Positions 13,420 to 23,962 of a stretch of DNA of 64,000 bases are shown here, in pieces; the first letter of the stretch is position 1; the number at the start of each line of letters is the position of its first letter. The stretch comes from Populus alba (taxonomy: Eukaryota; Streptophyta; Magnoliopsida; Malpighiales; Salicaceae), in NCBI RefSeq assembly GCF_005239225.2, contig NC_133293.1, positions 21,420,333 to 21,484,332 of the forward strand, read 5' to 3'. The notes under the pieces are model-generated. The model saw only the letters and a list, made by a program, of their open reading frames with translations. It was not told the origin of the DNA and ran no database searches. Position numbers and translations under genes: made by a program.

Positions 13420-14526
13420 ATGGCTAAGAGGACACGCATTGGGGGATCTGCTACTATCCAGTATGAGGATTTTCAGCACGATTATGCATGGAAGGAAGAA
13501 GAGGGGGCAAGTGTTCTGCGTATTCATCTTCCTGGTGAGCTTTACCATTTATTTTTAGGCTTTATAACCCGTTCCGAACGATTGTTTGCGATTAACTTCA
13601 CATTGCTCTAAATCTGTCAGAATTAGGATGAGTGGAAGTTTTGAAGATGATGTTAAAGAGACATCATTTTTTTTTACTATAATTTATTTCCTGATTATGT
13701 AGACTTTCTTAAGGAGCAGTTGAAAATCACTTACGTGTGTTCCTCCCGAATCGTTCGAGTTACTGGAGAAAAACCAATTGCTTACAAACGATTCGATCAG
13801 ACTTTTCCTGCTCCAGAAAATTGTGAGGTGACTAAAATTCAAGGCACGTTCCATGATGGAACTCTTTCGATTACAATTCCTAAAGCAACCAGCACACAAC
13901 CTCACTCTAAAGAAGAAGCAAAGGTAACCAAAGAGGCTTCTCTGCCTTCAAAAGACGCCTTAGCAGAGAAGCCTATGACTTCTCAAGTCTCTCAAAAACC
14001 TGCAATGGAGCAAAAGGCACAGAAGGCCATGGAGGACACTGCAAGCTTTGCTAGCCCTCAAGAAGCCTTGAAAGATCAAAAGTCTCAAAAGGGGAAAGCA
14101 GAAGCCTCACCAAAAGTTGCTTCAACAACTGATACCATGAAGCAGAAAGATGAAAGCATAAAGAAAACAACAGAATCTCTGACAACTGAAAGTGATGAAG
14201 GCTGCAAGAAAAGGAAAGAATCACTGTTGACAAGTGAAAATGCTCCCCTTAAAACCTTGGAGAAAGACAAAGAAAAGAGTGCTACATTTGCTGCTGCTGG
14301 TACCGAGGAGAAGCCGAAGCGGGATTTCGATATTGCAGGCAAAGTCAAGGACGTGAAGAATGTAGCAGCAACTGCTGCAAAGAAGACCATGAAAGGACTT
14401 GGCACCATGGAGATAAGTGAAGAAAGGCAATCAATGGTGAATATGGGTGTGGCAGTCCTAGCGGTTGTAGCACTTGGAGCTTTCATAGCTTACAGCTATC
14501 GATCACCTGGAACTTCCAAAGACTAA
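13420..14526 (+). CDS. RTM2-like HSP20-domain membrane protein 1
   Basis: Exons 13420-13534 and 13703-14526 join in phase 1 to give 312 residues. Residues about 18-100 form an alpha-crystallin (HSP20) domain split by the intron after LRIHLP. Its C-terminal half reads RFDQTFPAPENCEVTKIQ and then FHDGTLSITIPKA. Residues about 100-280 are charged and rich in Lys, Glu, Ser and Thr. Residues about 285-303 form one membrane helix (VNMGVAVLAVVALGAFIAY) followed by a short basic tail. This architecture is that of RESTRICTED TEV MOVEMENT 2, a phloem protein that limits long-distance potyvirus movement in Arabidopsis and is not heat-induced. Whether this copy has such a role is unknown. The gene appears intact. 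Confidence 0.85.
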
Positions 14527-15049
14527 TTCTTACAATTTCATGCGCTAAGTTGTATACTTATTTGTATTTTAGTATAATAATATTCTGACCTCAGATAATT
14601 ATATAAATCATTACCTCCACTAATTTTTTGTTTGCTCTTTCAAACCCTTAATCATAAACTGAGAATGTTTTTACCCTGCCAAAGGCAGATAGGACATCCA
14701 CAATTATATGAACAATGTACAGTGTAATCACAGCGGCCCAAGGAGAGAATCCCTCGTTTGTTTGTGAAGTACAATAAAATCATGGCCTAATCATGCATGA
14801 CGAAAAGGTTAAAGCTCATTTGAAGGAGACCAACAAAGAAAATTTTTGAAAATTATTCAAAAATAAATAACATCATTTTATATAAAACTTTTGAAAAATA
14901 TTCATTAAAATTAACCTAGGTAAATCTTACTAGGGCTTGACTGAATTATCCGAGTCAAGAATTAGCATGCCATGCCGTATCAAATTTCAAAATGATGTGA
15001 AGCTCATAACTTAGGATGAGGTTGGATCATCTCAGTTTAGAATAGAATT

Positions 15050-15170
15050 TTTTATGGTTATATTTTTAATTATTTTTGAGATCAACATATCAAAATAATA
15101 AAAAACATATAAAAAAAATATTTGGCAAAAAAAAATAAATTTAAATTTTTTTTAAATACGGGTACAACCG
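15050..15170. repeat. AT-rich dispersed repeat, family member 1
   Basis: Contains the module ATTATTTTTGAGATCAACATATCAAAA followed by AAAACATA and poly-A stretches, matching related tracts near 45900-46060, 47100-47285 and 48945-49075. Such elements are common in poplar spacers; class (MITE or SINE) is not determined. Confidence 0.45.
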
Positions 15171-15970
15171 AATACCCTCCCAGGATAAATCCTTAAATTT
15201 TGATAATTCAAGCGCATGTAATAGTTATATAAATGCAGTAAAAACATGCTAATAAAGAAAAAAAATGATTTGACAAATTTATTCTAGAAATTTCAGGTAA
15301 TTATTTCTTTTCTTTTATTTCTTAAAAATATATATTCATTGTCAATGTTCAAGTGGAGGCAACCTTTGAAGAAAAAAAAATTAATTCAATACCATTGAAT
15401 CACTTATTTCACAAAAAGAATTCAATTTCATTAATGATTTTTTTTTTAATTATTTTTCATGATAATATTCTTTCAAAATTAGTTTGACACAAATGATTTT
15501 ATTTGTTCCAAGTACCTCGATCTCCTATTACCCTTTGATTTCGAGGCCAAAATATTGAAACACACAAGAAGCACACATAACTATTAAATGAATTTTATAA
15601 ATTAGAGTTCATGATTGGTACAATTATGGTGATAATATTGAGTAATGGGCAACATATTGATGATACAATTGCTTAATCTTGAACTTTTGACACTTGATTG
15701 AAATTTGCATATAGTTGGGTTTTTTTTTTTTGCTGTTATGAAAATACGATTACTTTCAAATGGGGAAAGTGCCTAGCCTATCCCTTCTTCTTCTTCTTCT
15801 TTTTTGAAATATTTTTATAATTCATGGAAAACCTTGTATATGTTCAAAAACTTTATGGAAAGCCTACAGGCCAAGGAGAGAATCCCTCTCCTAATTCCTT
15901 TTGTATAGAGGAAGTAGAGGGAGCAAAGTTAGAATAGACTCGACGTCAAGAAAACCCAAAACCTATGTAT

Positions 15971-15971
15971 A

Positions 15972-16020
<49 letters not shown>
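15971..16020 (+). repeat. Compound microsatellite (TG)n(TA)n(GATA)n
   Basis: About eleven TG units, then TA units, then four GATA-type units, 80 bases before the ATG of RTM2-like gene 2. It is probably in its promoter or 5'UTR and likely length-variable between individuals. Confidence 0.9.
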
Positions 16021-16024
<4 letters not shown>

Positions 16025-16099
16025 CAACTGTGACAACATATTCATTGAGAGAGAACGTACAGTTGTGCTACGAGTAGATGAATTAGTTGGTAAATTGTT

Positions 16100-17155
16100 A
16101 TGGCCGTACGTCAACCCCCTCGATCGCGATCCCTTTTCGTACCGAAAACGGAAAGGATAGAGGAAGATGAAGCTCTTATATTGCGTGTTCATCTAGCTGG
16201 TAATATTTCTTGTTTTGTATTAAACCAGATTTTCCTATGGTATACGATTTGATTTTTGATCATGAACATTTCTCATTTAAACTGTGGAATTATTATTATT
16301 TTTTTACAATATCTTGTAAGCTTATTTTTGTGGTAACCTATGCACCATGCAGGTTTCTCTGCGAAGGATATAGATTGTAGGATAATTGCACCATCACATT
16401 ATATCAGAGTATGTAGTGATCCTGCACTGAAAAACTGGCACTTCAATACACTCTTTGAGAGCATTCCAGAGAAATTCAACCTCATTGAAGCAAAAACCGA
16501 GTTTGATGATGGAATTTTCACCATCAAAGTTCCAAAAGTAGTTTCTGCAGAAATGAGTGCTGGTGCTAGGGCATCAGAGGCCACGGCAAGACAAGAGGCT
16601 CCTAGCCTGCAAGAAAGTGATGCAAGCAAGTCAGGGTCTCAAAAAAGTGAAGATGTTGCTGCAAATCAACAAGGTCGGACAACGAATGTAGATAAAGAGA
16701 TTACAGAAGCCAAAGATGTTGAAGGTGTAATTAAAGGCGCCATGAATGGACGAGTGTCTCAAAAGGGTCAAGATCAAATCCCTTCCAAAGCTAATTTTCC
16801 ATTGTCGTTTACCAGAAAGATGGAAATAGATTATCAAAGCACTGTAGGGCAAGTTGGTGATCAGAATGCCATTGAAAAGGATAAGGAGAAGAGTGCTGAA
16901 AGCGTTGATCAAGAGAAAGAAGGGGAAGGAAAGGATACGGAGAGGAGAGCTGAGAGTGTTGATCATGAAAAGGAAGGGGAAGCAAAGGATATGGAGAATG
17001 CTACTTCTTCTTCCAGCAAGTCTGCGAACGACCATGTAACAACGGTTGTGACCGAAAGGCGATATGTGGTAGAGAAATACACCATAATCTCATTGATTAT
17101 AGCAATTGGAGCTTATGTATTCTATAACATCCATGGCCAATCTAGAAAGAAATAA
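16100..17155 (+). CDS. RTM2-like HSP20-domain membrane protein 2
   Basis: Exons 16100-16199 and 16353-17155, phase 1 junction at the same codon position as gene 1, 300 residues. The start MAVRQPPRSRSLF is basic. The HSP20-like domain covers roughly residues 22-95 with ALILRVHL before the intron and FDDGIFTIKVPK near its end. It is more divergent than in gene 1. The middle is rich in Lys and Glu and contains two repeats of about 22 residues built on SAESVDQEKEGEGKD and RAESVDHEKEGEAKD. A C-terminal membrane helix (about 275-293, TIISLIIAIGAYVFY) is followed by a short basic tail. It is expected as a tail-anchored membrane protein. Function is inferred from the RTM2 family only. Confidence 0.8.
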
Positions 17156-18327
17156 CCTGTAAAATGAATATGAATATATATGTCTGCACGTCAGCAATAT
17201 ATATTGGATCAATCCAACAAGAATAACACCATCTAATTTGTTTGATTCACTAACCTTTATATATCTGCACTGTTCTTGTACATAAGCATGCAACATGACT
17301 TGCTTGGTCCTGGCCGCACCTATGAGACAGTTAAATTTACACTGTATTGAAGCAGGTCTCATCTGTAGTCTTGTATACTTCCAATTCTTAACGGCTGAGA
17401 TAAGCTATGGCTACAATTTTCTTATGCATGAATAAACAATGAGCTAGACTGCTAGACACCATACTTCAATTGGTCTCGGGACCATGTTTTAACTTCTCAA
17501 AGTCTTACACAAGCCTATAGCAACCTTGTATACTGTCTTCTCATGATAAAACTAATATCACCTATCGATTGTACCCAACTAATCAACCATCCAACTATTT
17601 CCATCCCATTGGAAGGCAGCGTTTAGTTATTATTCTATAATAAAAAAAGACGAAAATTACTGGGGAAAAAAACACGTTTCTTTGTATTTTCTATTTTAAA
17701 AGTACTAAAATTCACTTCAAAACTATTTAAAGATATTTATTTTAGATTCTTATCTTTTGTCTTTTTAACCAAACATGTTTTTATCTTTTTTTATATTTAT
17801 CCCTTCTATTTTACGACACTAATTAATTCCCAACAAAAACAAGAATGGCTATGAAATAATGGTGGCTGTTCCTTATCCCTTAAATATATACATTAGCCTT
17901 GTACATGTAATAGTACGAGAATGAAGTATAGCTAGCTAGAATTCTCTTGTATGTTAATATGCTTAGTCTCTCCGATCAACTAAAAGAAGTTTGGAAGCCT
18001 CACAAAAAGCATGACTGGCTCTTACTCTACCATGCCATGGAAAGACAGACAGACAGACCAAAGAAAGAATCCCTCCTTTTTTATATGTACGTGGTAAGTT
18101 ATACCTCGTAAAGTCCAAGAGGCTATTAAAAGCCATTAAAATAAGCAAAGCAAACAAGAAAGAATATTCTGACTACCTGTAAAACCAGAAACCGAACCTG
18201 CAATCTTAAACATTGTCACATAGGTGTGTGTGTCTATATGTATATTGAATCATTATAGCTGAAATAGAGAAAACCTTTCTGTGTTTCGAAAACAAAGAAA
18301 AACCCTAAGATATATACAAGTGTAGAA
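17156..18327. other. Spacer between RTM2-like genes 2 and 3
   Basis: AT-rich with no coding region. A GACA microsatellite lies at 18044-18057 and a third copy of the GAATCCCTC motif at 18066-18074, about 255 bases before the gene 3 ATG. The last 100 bases are probably leader. Confidence 0.55.
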
Positions 18328-19140
18328 ATGGCCACGACTGATCGACGAGATGGATATACTAGTTATACTGCATACCCCATGTCTAAGCCTTTGGATTGCT
18401 ACAACTACCTTCAGCCAGCCTCAGAATGGAAGGAGGAAGATGGAGCTCTAGTTTTACTTGTTCGGATTCCTAGTAGGTTCCAGCTGTCTGGTACATGTGT
18501 ATTTTTTTGGGACTCAATTCTGTGATTATATAAACATATTCGTAAGTTTTTTGGACTTGGTCACTTAGTTAAAAAAGGTCACCTATTTTTCAGATTTCTG
18601 TTCACTTTTTTCTTGGAAAAAGATTCAATGGAGATTAATTATGCAGGTGTCCGTCATGAGCAATCAGGGGTCAAGATAGAATCCACAAATCAAATCAAAG
18701 TGTCTGGAGAATACACCCCAGCAGGAGATAACAGAACCGTTCGGTTCAATGCTGTGTATGGCTCCATTCCTGATTACTTTAGCTCAAGTGAACTGACAGT
18801 TGATCTAACTTTAAGAATCAGAATTCCAAAAATCATCACTGCTGCACAGATCGGTCCTACAGAGTCGCAGGCCACGACAAGCCAAGAGGTTGCTAGCCTT
18901 CAAGAAACTAGAGACGAGCAGAAGGGTCAAAATAATGGAGAGACTGCAAAATCTGCTGATGACAGAGAAACTACTGCAGGGCTAGGTAGCGGCAGTGTTC
19001 AACCAGAGGGCAACAAGAATGAACAACATCCGAAAGAAAAGATGTGGCTACAGCCAGAACCTGTGTCGGAGGATGTTAAGTGGGAATTGAAGAAAGAAGA
19101 AAGCTCATTTTTTCTACTTATTCATCTTCTTAGTGAGTAA
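18328..19140 (+). CDS. RTM2-like HSP20-domain protein 3, first module
   Basis: Exon 1 is 18328-18472 and exon 2 starts at 18647. The donor GTAGGT and phase 1 match the intron position of genes 1 and 2. Read to TAA at 19140 it gives 212 residues. The HSP20-like domain spans about residues 33-110, with EDGALVLLVRIP before the intron and LTLRIRIPK near the end. No membrane helix is present. The last 30 residues (EDVKWELKKEESSFFLLIH) look like the first exon of a second HSP20 module, followed by a good donor (GTGAGT at 19134). So exon 2 is a fusion of the gene tail and a new first exon. Whether transcripts stop at 19140 or splice onward is unknown. Confidence 0.6.
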
Positions 19141-19217
19141 GGCAGTTTATTTTAGGTTTTATTATAGCTGAAGCTTAGGTTAGTTAAACAGGATCCCTTT
19201 GTTTTTTTTTTTTGCTG

Positions 19218-19717
19218 ATTTCCAGGAGGACCAAGTGAAGATTATTCCCTTGTCTTCATCCCATGCCATTCAAGTTCATGCAGAGCGATCACTTGTTCGT
19301 AATAGAAGGAGAAGGTTCAATCGAGATTTTCCTGTTCCAGAAAATTGTGATGTGAATAAAATGCAGGCTAGGTTCCAGGCTGGAGTTTTCATCATTGAAG
19401 TTCCAAAAGCAACCACCAGACAACCTTGCCCTGAAGCAACCAACAAGGCTCCAATCCCTCCAAACTTAGCTGCCTCTTCAAGCGTTGGTGGAGAAAAAGG
19501 AAAGCCAGATTCACAGGAGGGTATAGAAGAAGCTGCAAGCAGGGAGCCTTCAAGGGTCCGGAGCGTCATAATAGAGAAAAAGCCAAACCACCGAATGAAG
19601 TTGGACCCTTGAAGTAATCGATGAGGAATCAGAAGTGAAAGATTCTGAAGCTCCAAGCCCTCTAAAAGACACAAGCAAACCAATAGCTCAAAAGGGTGAA
19701 GACGAAGCTCTTTGATT
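19218..19717 (+). pseudogene. Second HSP20 module of RTM2-like gene 3, broken
   Basis: This stretch encodes the second half of an HSP20 domain (EDQVKIIPLSSSHAIQVHAE, FNRDFPVPENCDVNKMQ, FQAGVFIIEVPKA) like the second exon of gene 1. The position homologous to the gene 1 acceptor reads CTG instead of an AG (19216-19217). The next AG, at 19224-19225, would join to the 19133 exon edge out of frame. A further frame change near 19595-19610 separates the domain from a tail ending at TGA about 19717. No C-terminal membrane helix remains. I infer a decaying module; a spliced isoform cannot be excluded. Confidence 0.7.
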
Positions 19718-20218
19718 CAAAAAGCTTCTTCTTCATTGGAAATACATAATAAGGAATATATATTATCCTAATAAAGCAAGGGATGTGAAGAAATTATCAC
19801 TGTTAAGATAAAAAAATAATAATCTTTATTCACATGTTTTCATGTGATCATGCCCTGCTCCTTTAGATTGGATCATGGCTGCAGATGTGATAGTTGTGGA
19901 TTTATATATCTACGTACTTCTAATAATAAATTGTTTAAAAGAAACCGAGTTTAAAAGCTCCCTTCTTTTAATAACGGTTTTCTGACCAGGTCTTAACCCA
20001 GATCGCCAAGTCCGGATTTTATAACTAAACATGTATAATATAACAGTACAAAACAGTTAATATTTTTCTTTTTTGCTAAATCATATGAAAACCAGTTTCA
20101 TATCCATGACAGAAGCTCTAGTTACGTCTCCCTCTCAACTTATGCCTTCTGCTTCTGACAACAATGAACTTTCCCTTAATCAAATAATGACATATGGTCC
20201 CTGTTGCTGCGATAATTA

Positions 20219-20556
20219 ATGATCGTGATATGTTGTTTAGTGTTAGAATTTTGTTGGAGGTATTCAGAATATCGGCGTAACCCAGTTCATCCACATGATG
20301 TTGAGAGTGGACGAGTAATATCTGGGAGACAAAAACCCGCTACCTTTCCATGTTGCAATGATGTTTGGTTCAAATCGATGAAAGTTGGGTCGATTTTAGC
20401 GGTGGATGTGTAATATGCACGGATGATTTTGAAAAGCCGGAGGACTGCTGCGTTCTTTCCTCGTGCAAACATCTTAAAGCAATGTCTAGACAAAAATCAG
20501 AGCTGCCCTTTGACATAGACGAAAGCAACAATAAAGATAAAATTGAAGCTGAATAG
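20219..20556 (+). pseudogene. RING-H2 relic, half a RING finger
   Basis: Two short frames together resemble the RING-H2 gene on the opposite strand at 20938-21465. They contain HPHDVESGR (compare HPHDLER) and then GGCVICTDDF followed by CCVLSSCKHL (compare GCVICLENF and CKHVF). The frame changes between the two parts, and the second half of the RING (the final His, Cys and CPLC ligands) is missing. Such a protein could not hold two zinc ions. I call it a broken copy. Confidence 0.6.
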
Positions 20557-20937
20557 TGTTTTCACTCAAAAGAGAAAACACAACAGAAATCCAAAATTAT
20601 AAACGGACAGTAAAGCAAACCGAAAGAAAAAGCAATGGAGATCGATCATGAATGGAAGCAGAGTAATGCCATCAAAGTCATTCATGTCTGAACAACTGAT
20701 ACTCAAGACAGCAGGCATTTCTTAAGCAGCAGGTAGCATATAAAAATTAGGAATCTGGAAAAAAAAAGATAAACAGATATACCACAATTATAGTAGAGAT
20801 TGAAGGCTCGCAAAACATAATTGATAGTGATCATGACATCCAAAAAACTGAATTGAAGGCAAAAACGATAAGATAATAGAAATCCGCTAAAACTATATAT
20901 AATTGCACTACATGATCTGATGGGAATTCCTTACAGT
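20557..20937. other. Spacer between the RING relic and the RING-H2 gene
   Basis: AT-rich, no coding sequence recognised. It is probably the 3' flank of the minus-strand RING-H2 gene. Confidence 0.5.
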
Positions 20938-21465
20938 TTACATAAAAGATTCGTGTTGATTGACCAAGGAAAAGAAGAGCACCCACTGAATGATAAGTCG
21001 AACACGACAGATATAAAGAAAAACTTCAAGCAATACTGGGAGTCGACAAAGTGGACAGGTCTGGTTCTGAACAAGCCATTCTTCAAGGCAACCCGAATGG
21101 AAAACATGCTTGCACAAAGATATGGCCTGGCAATCCTCTCCCTCTTGGAAATTCTCCAGGCATATCACGCACCCGTTATTTCTTGATGTCGCTATCCTTT
21201 CATCATCGCTTTGAACACGAGTTAGATGCAATATCAATAATGAAATTGTAGCAAGTTGTCGTCTTCTAGCTTCCTCTACTCTTTCAAGATCATGAGGATG
21301 TTGATCTTCAAACTGTGGACTTCGAGTTACTTCTCCTCTCTCAAGATCAAGAAGATGTTGATCTTTTTCACGATACCAATGCACACAAATTGGTATAAGT
21401 GCAAGACTAAAGACAGTCACTACAAACACAATAAGGATGGACACGGAAAGAACAAGAACTAGCAT
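20938..21465 (-). CDS. RING-H2 finger protein, ATL-like E3 ubiquitin ligase
   Basis: Single exon, 175 residues, as usual for ATL-type genes. Residues about 2-28 form a membrane helix (LVLVLSVSILIVFVVTVFSL). A basic, charged linker follows. A complete C3H2C3 RING-H2 runs from CVIC (residue about 98) through CKHVFHSGCLEEW to CPLC. The Trp three residues after the Cys-Leu-Glu-Glu stretch is the residue that usually contacts the E2 enzyme. The tail after the RING is hydrophobic (LLEVFLYICRVRLIIQWVLF), which is unusual. It may be a second membrane segment or read-through of a decayed C-terminus. The substrate is unknown. It lies inside the RTM2-like cluster on the other strand. Confidence 0.8.
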   Translation of the reverse strand: MLVLVLSVSILIVFVVTVFSLALIPICVHWYREKDQHLLDLERGEVTRSPQFEDQHPHDLERVEEARRRQLATISLLILHLTRVQSDDERIATSRNNGCVICLENFQEGEDCQAISLCKHVFHSGCLEEWLVQNQTCPLCRLPVLLEVFLYICRVRLIIQWVLFFSLVNQHESFM

Positions 21466-21500
21466 GGATACGGAGTATGAAACTGATTTTTTCTAGAGTG

Positions 21501-21528
21501 TTGTATATATATATATAGGGTTAGGGTT
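21501..21528 (-). promoter_or_regulatory. TATA tract and telomere-like motif before the RING-H2 gene
   Basis: Just upstream of the ATG at 21465 lies a TATATATATATATA tract (about 21504-21518) preceded, in gene direction, by two AACCCTA units. The telo-box-like pair with a TATA tract is a plausible core promoter, but it leaves a very short leader. Confidence 0.4.
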
Positions 21529-23020
21529 ACTATCCACGGTAAGTCTTCTTTTTTCCTCCTAATACCAGGAAACTAAGTTGTCCGTTCTATGCACGTATAT
21601 TTACTGAATCTTTCTCCTTAACGGTTTAGGAAACAATCCATGTAATATTGGAAACTTCACTTTAGCTCCTAATTTTATAATGATTTGCAATTTCATCCTA
21701 AAATCATTCTCTATCTTAGAATGTTATTTAACAGTTTTACCAATGAAAATTCTTTTGGTATTTACATTCATAGTCCGTTGATATATATATTACCGACAGG
21801 CTCACTAATGAAAACAGTCCATCGAAAAAACTCTTGTCAGTAATTTATAGTTTGTTGGTGAGTTCGTTGTAATAAATATACCAATAGATTTACAGACAAA
21901 TAAAGCGTGTAAAAAAAAAATTATTCGCTTCATTCCGTCGGTATCTCCATCGGTAAATTTAACATGTCACTGACAAAATACCATTTGTAATTTCATTGGT
22001 GAGTTAACAGTAGTAGTGACATTTACAGTAATTCTTTTTCAACTCTTTGAAATATACCGATAGAGTTGTTCCATTAGTAATCCTATTAGTAATATTTTCA
22101 AAATATTGTTTTATAAAAAATATATTGATCAGAAGTAGAAAAATAATTAAAATAAATTAAAAATCAAATATTTATTATAAATTTAAATATTTGTACTTTT
22201 AAATACAATAAATTTCAAATAGAGGCGGCGTTGGACGAGGGAGAGGATAAAACTGGTGAAATTGAATTCATTAAATGAAATTATTTTTTCAAAAATTATA
22301 AAATATGTCATTGTAAAAGCAAAACAAACTTATATTGAACGGTTGTCTTTCAACTTAGTCTCAGACTTGCAGGCAAATAGATCCTACTATGAAAGAACTT
22401 CCATCGACATTGCAGCATCACACTAGATGAGCTCGTGGCATGAGTTGATGCTTGTGCTCAAGTGCCTATTTTTGGTTGGCATCTAATGACTCGTGGTCAT
22501 CAGCATCACTATTAGAAGAATTAGCAGTGATCTTGTCCTCATGACTTGCAATTGACTTTCTTTTAGAAGTCTACACAAATTAATGAATAAAAAAAATAAA
22601 TGATTTCTATTAAAAAAAAGTTCAGCAGCATCTCTCATATGTACGGGTGACTATTTGAAAATTGTAAACCTGCAAATAAACAACATATATCTCACAAATC
22701 AATTGATTTTATTTAATTTCTTCTAACAATTTAGCATAATTCAATTTCATAGAAAATTTTTCTTTTTTACGTGATAATATTTTTAATCCTAAATTTACAA
22801 AAAGTTATTCTAAATTTATAAAAATTCAAAATAATAATTAAAATGAATCATTCATATTTAATTGAAATTGAACAAAAAAATTGAAAAAAAAAACTAAAAT
22901 TCAACAAAATAATACAAAAATTATTACAATAACAACTAAAATTCAACACAATTATACTTAATCATAAATTTACACCTTTCCTTTATCTTGAAAAGGTATC
23001 AATTTAAGGTTCACTAAGCA
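21529..23020. other. Spacer with possible CACTA-type transposon remnants
   Basis: Highly AT-rich. Between 21780 and 22080 short motifs such as ACCGACAG, CGTCGGTATCTCCATCGGTA and ATACCGATAG recur in both orientations, like the subterminal repeats of plant CACTA elements. A short frame on the minus strand near 22440-22570 reads SKRKSIASHEDKITANSS and could be a transposase tail. No complete element or terminal repeat is visible. Confidence 0.3.
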
Positions 23021-23021
23021 G

Positions 23022-23962
23022 GTTTCTTGAAAGAGCATGGAAGAATCTTGACAGACGATAAGTAATATCAGAGTTTATGGAGAAAGTATGCTCACAAATA
23101 AGATACGCAGTCGCTTTAATACAGGTTATAACATTCCTAAAAATTGCAACCTGAGCCAAATGAAATCGGAGTTTTATGGTGGGATTCTAACCATCAGGAT
23201 TCCGAGAATCATTCCTGCTGTACAAAGAACTGGTCTTAGAGAATTAGAGGCTGAAACAAGCCTGGAGGGTCCTAAGCCTCGAGACACTGCTACAGGACAG
23301 CCGGAGTCTGGAAAGAAAGGATCGAAGAGACTCCTCCAGGGAGATCCTTCGCCAGAAAAGAAACGGAAGGGAAAGTTGTTGAAGCGCCAGCGAATTGGTA
23401 TCTCATAAGGGTCATGATGAATCTCCTCAGAAAGCTAATTTACTGTCTAATACCACAAAAGAATTATATGAGAAGACTGCAGGGCGCCTAGATGGTGAAA
23501 AAGAAGATCAAAATGTCACCGAAAAGAAAGAAAAGAATGAAGCATGCGGGAAGCTATCGAAGAGAAAGTAATTGAAAAGGTTTTGGTGAAAGAAGACGAG
23601 AAAGGTGAGGAAACAAAGATTGCTGAAAGTATTGTCCTACAGAAGAAGGAAGAGGAGGGAAAGAGTGAGGGAGCAGCTACAGGGAAGTATAACAAGCATA
23701 TTTCCATGGAATTTTTAAAGAATATGGAAAATGGAAGGGCTTCTGCTAACAAGTCCGATAAGGATGTGGAGATGGCGAATGTGATGAATATTTATGATGG
23801 AGCGTTAGTGATTATGGCACTTGGTGCACACTTGTATGCATCTTTAGCTCATCTTAGAAAATCTAAGGTTTTATTGTGCGTGGGAGTTTCAGAAATTTTA
23901 AGGAAATTTACATTGTTATTAATTTTAAAATTTATAAAATTAATCAAAATGTATATAAACTA
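23022..23962 (+). pseudogene. RTM2-like HSP20 gene 4, frameshifted
   Basis: Only the second exon is recognisable, starting after the acceptor AAGCAG near 23021 with FLKEHGRILTDDK. A one-base shift and stop follow. The HSP20 half then continues as SNIRVYGES and RFNTGYNIPKNCNLSQMKSEF with GGILTIRIPR (about 23070-23210). Further frame changes lie near 23400 and 23560. The middle frame matches the charged region of gene 2 (VSHKGHDESPQKANLLSN compared with VSQKGQDQIPSKANFPLS). The last frame ends in a membrane-like stretch (IYDGALVIMALGAHLYASL). No first exon is seen. At least three disruptions make this a pseudogene. Confidence 0.75.

Larger units (their letters stand above)
14527..16099. other. 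Spacer between RTM2-like genes 1 and 2
   Basis: AT-rich. It holds a motif GGAGAGAATCCCTC at 14742-14755 and again at 15875-15888, an AT-rich dispersed repeat near 15050-15170, and a microsatellite just before gene 2. No coding sequence seen. Confidence 0.6.

Noticed and set aside
14051..14486. Minus-strand open frames opposite RTM2-like gene 1
   Set aside because: They are shadows of the Lys/Glu-rich coding strand, which reads as Phe/Leu/Ser-rich on the other strand.
15929..16192. Minus-strand frame with His-Thr repeats
   Set aside because: It is the translated (TG)n microsatellite.
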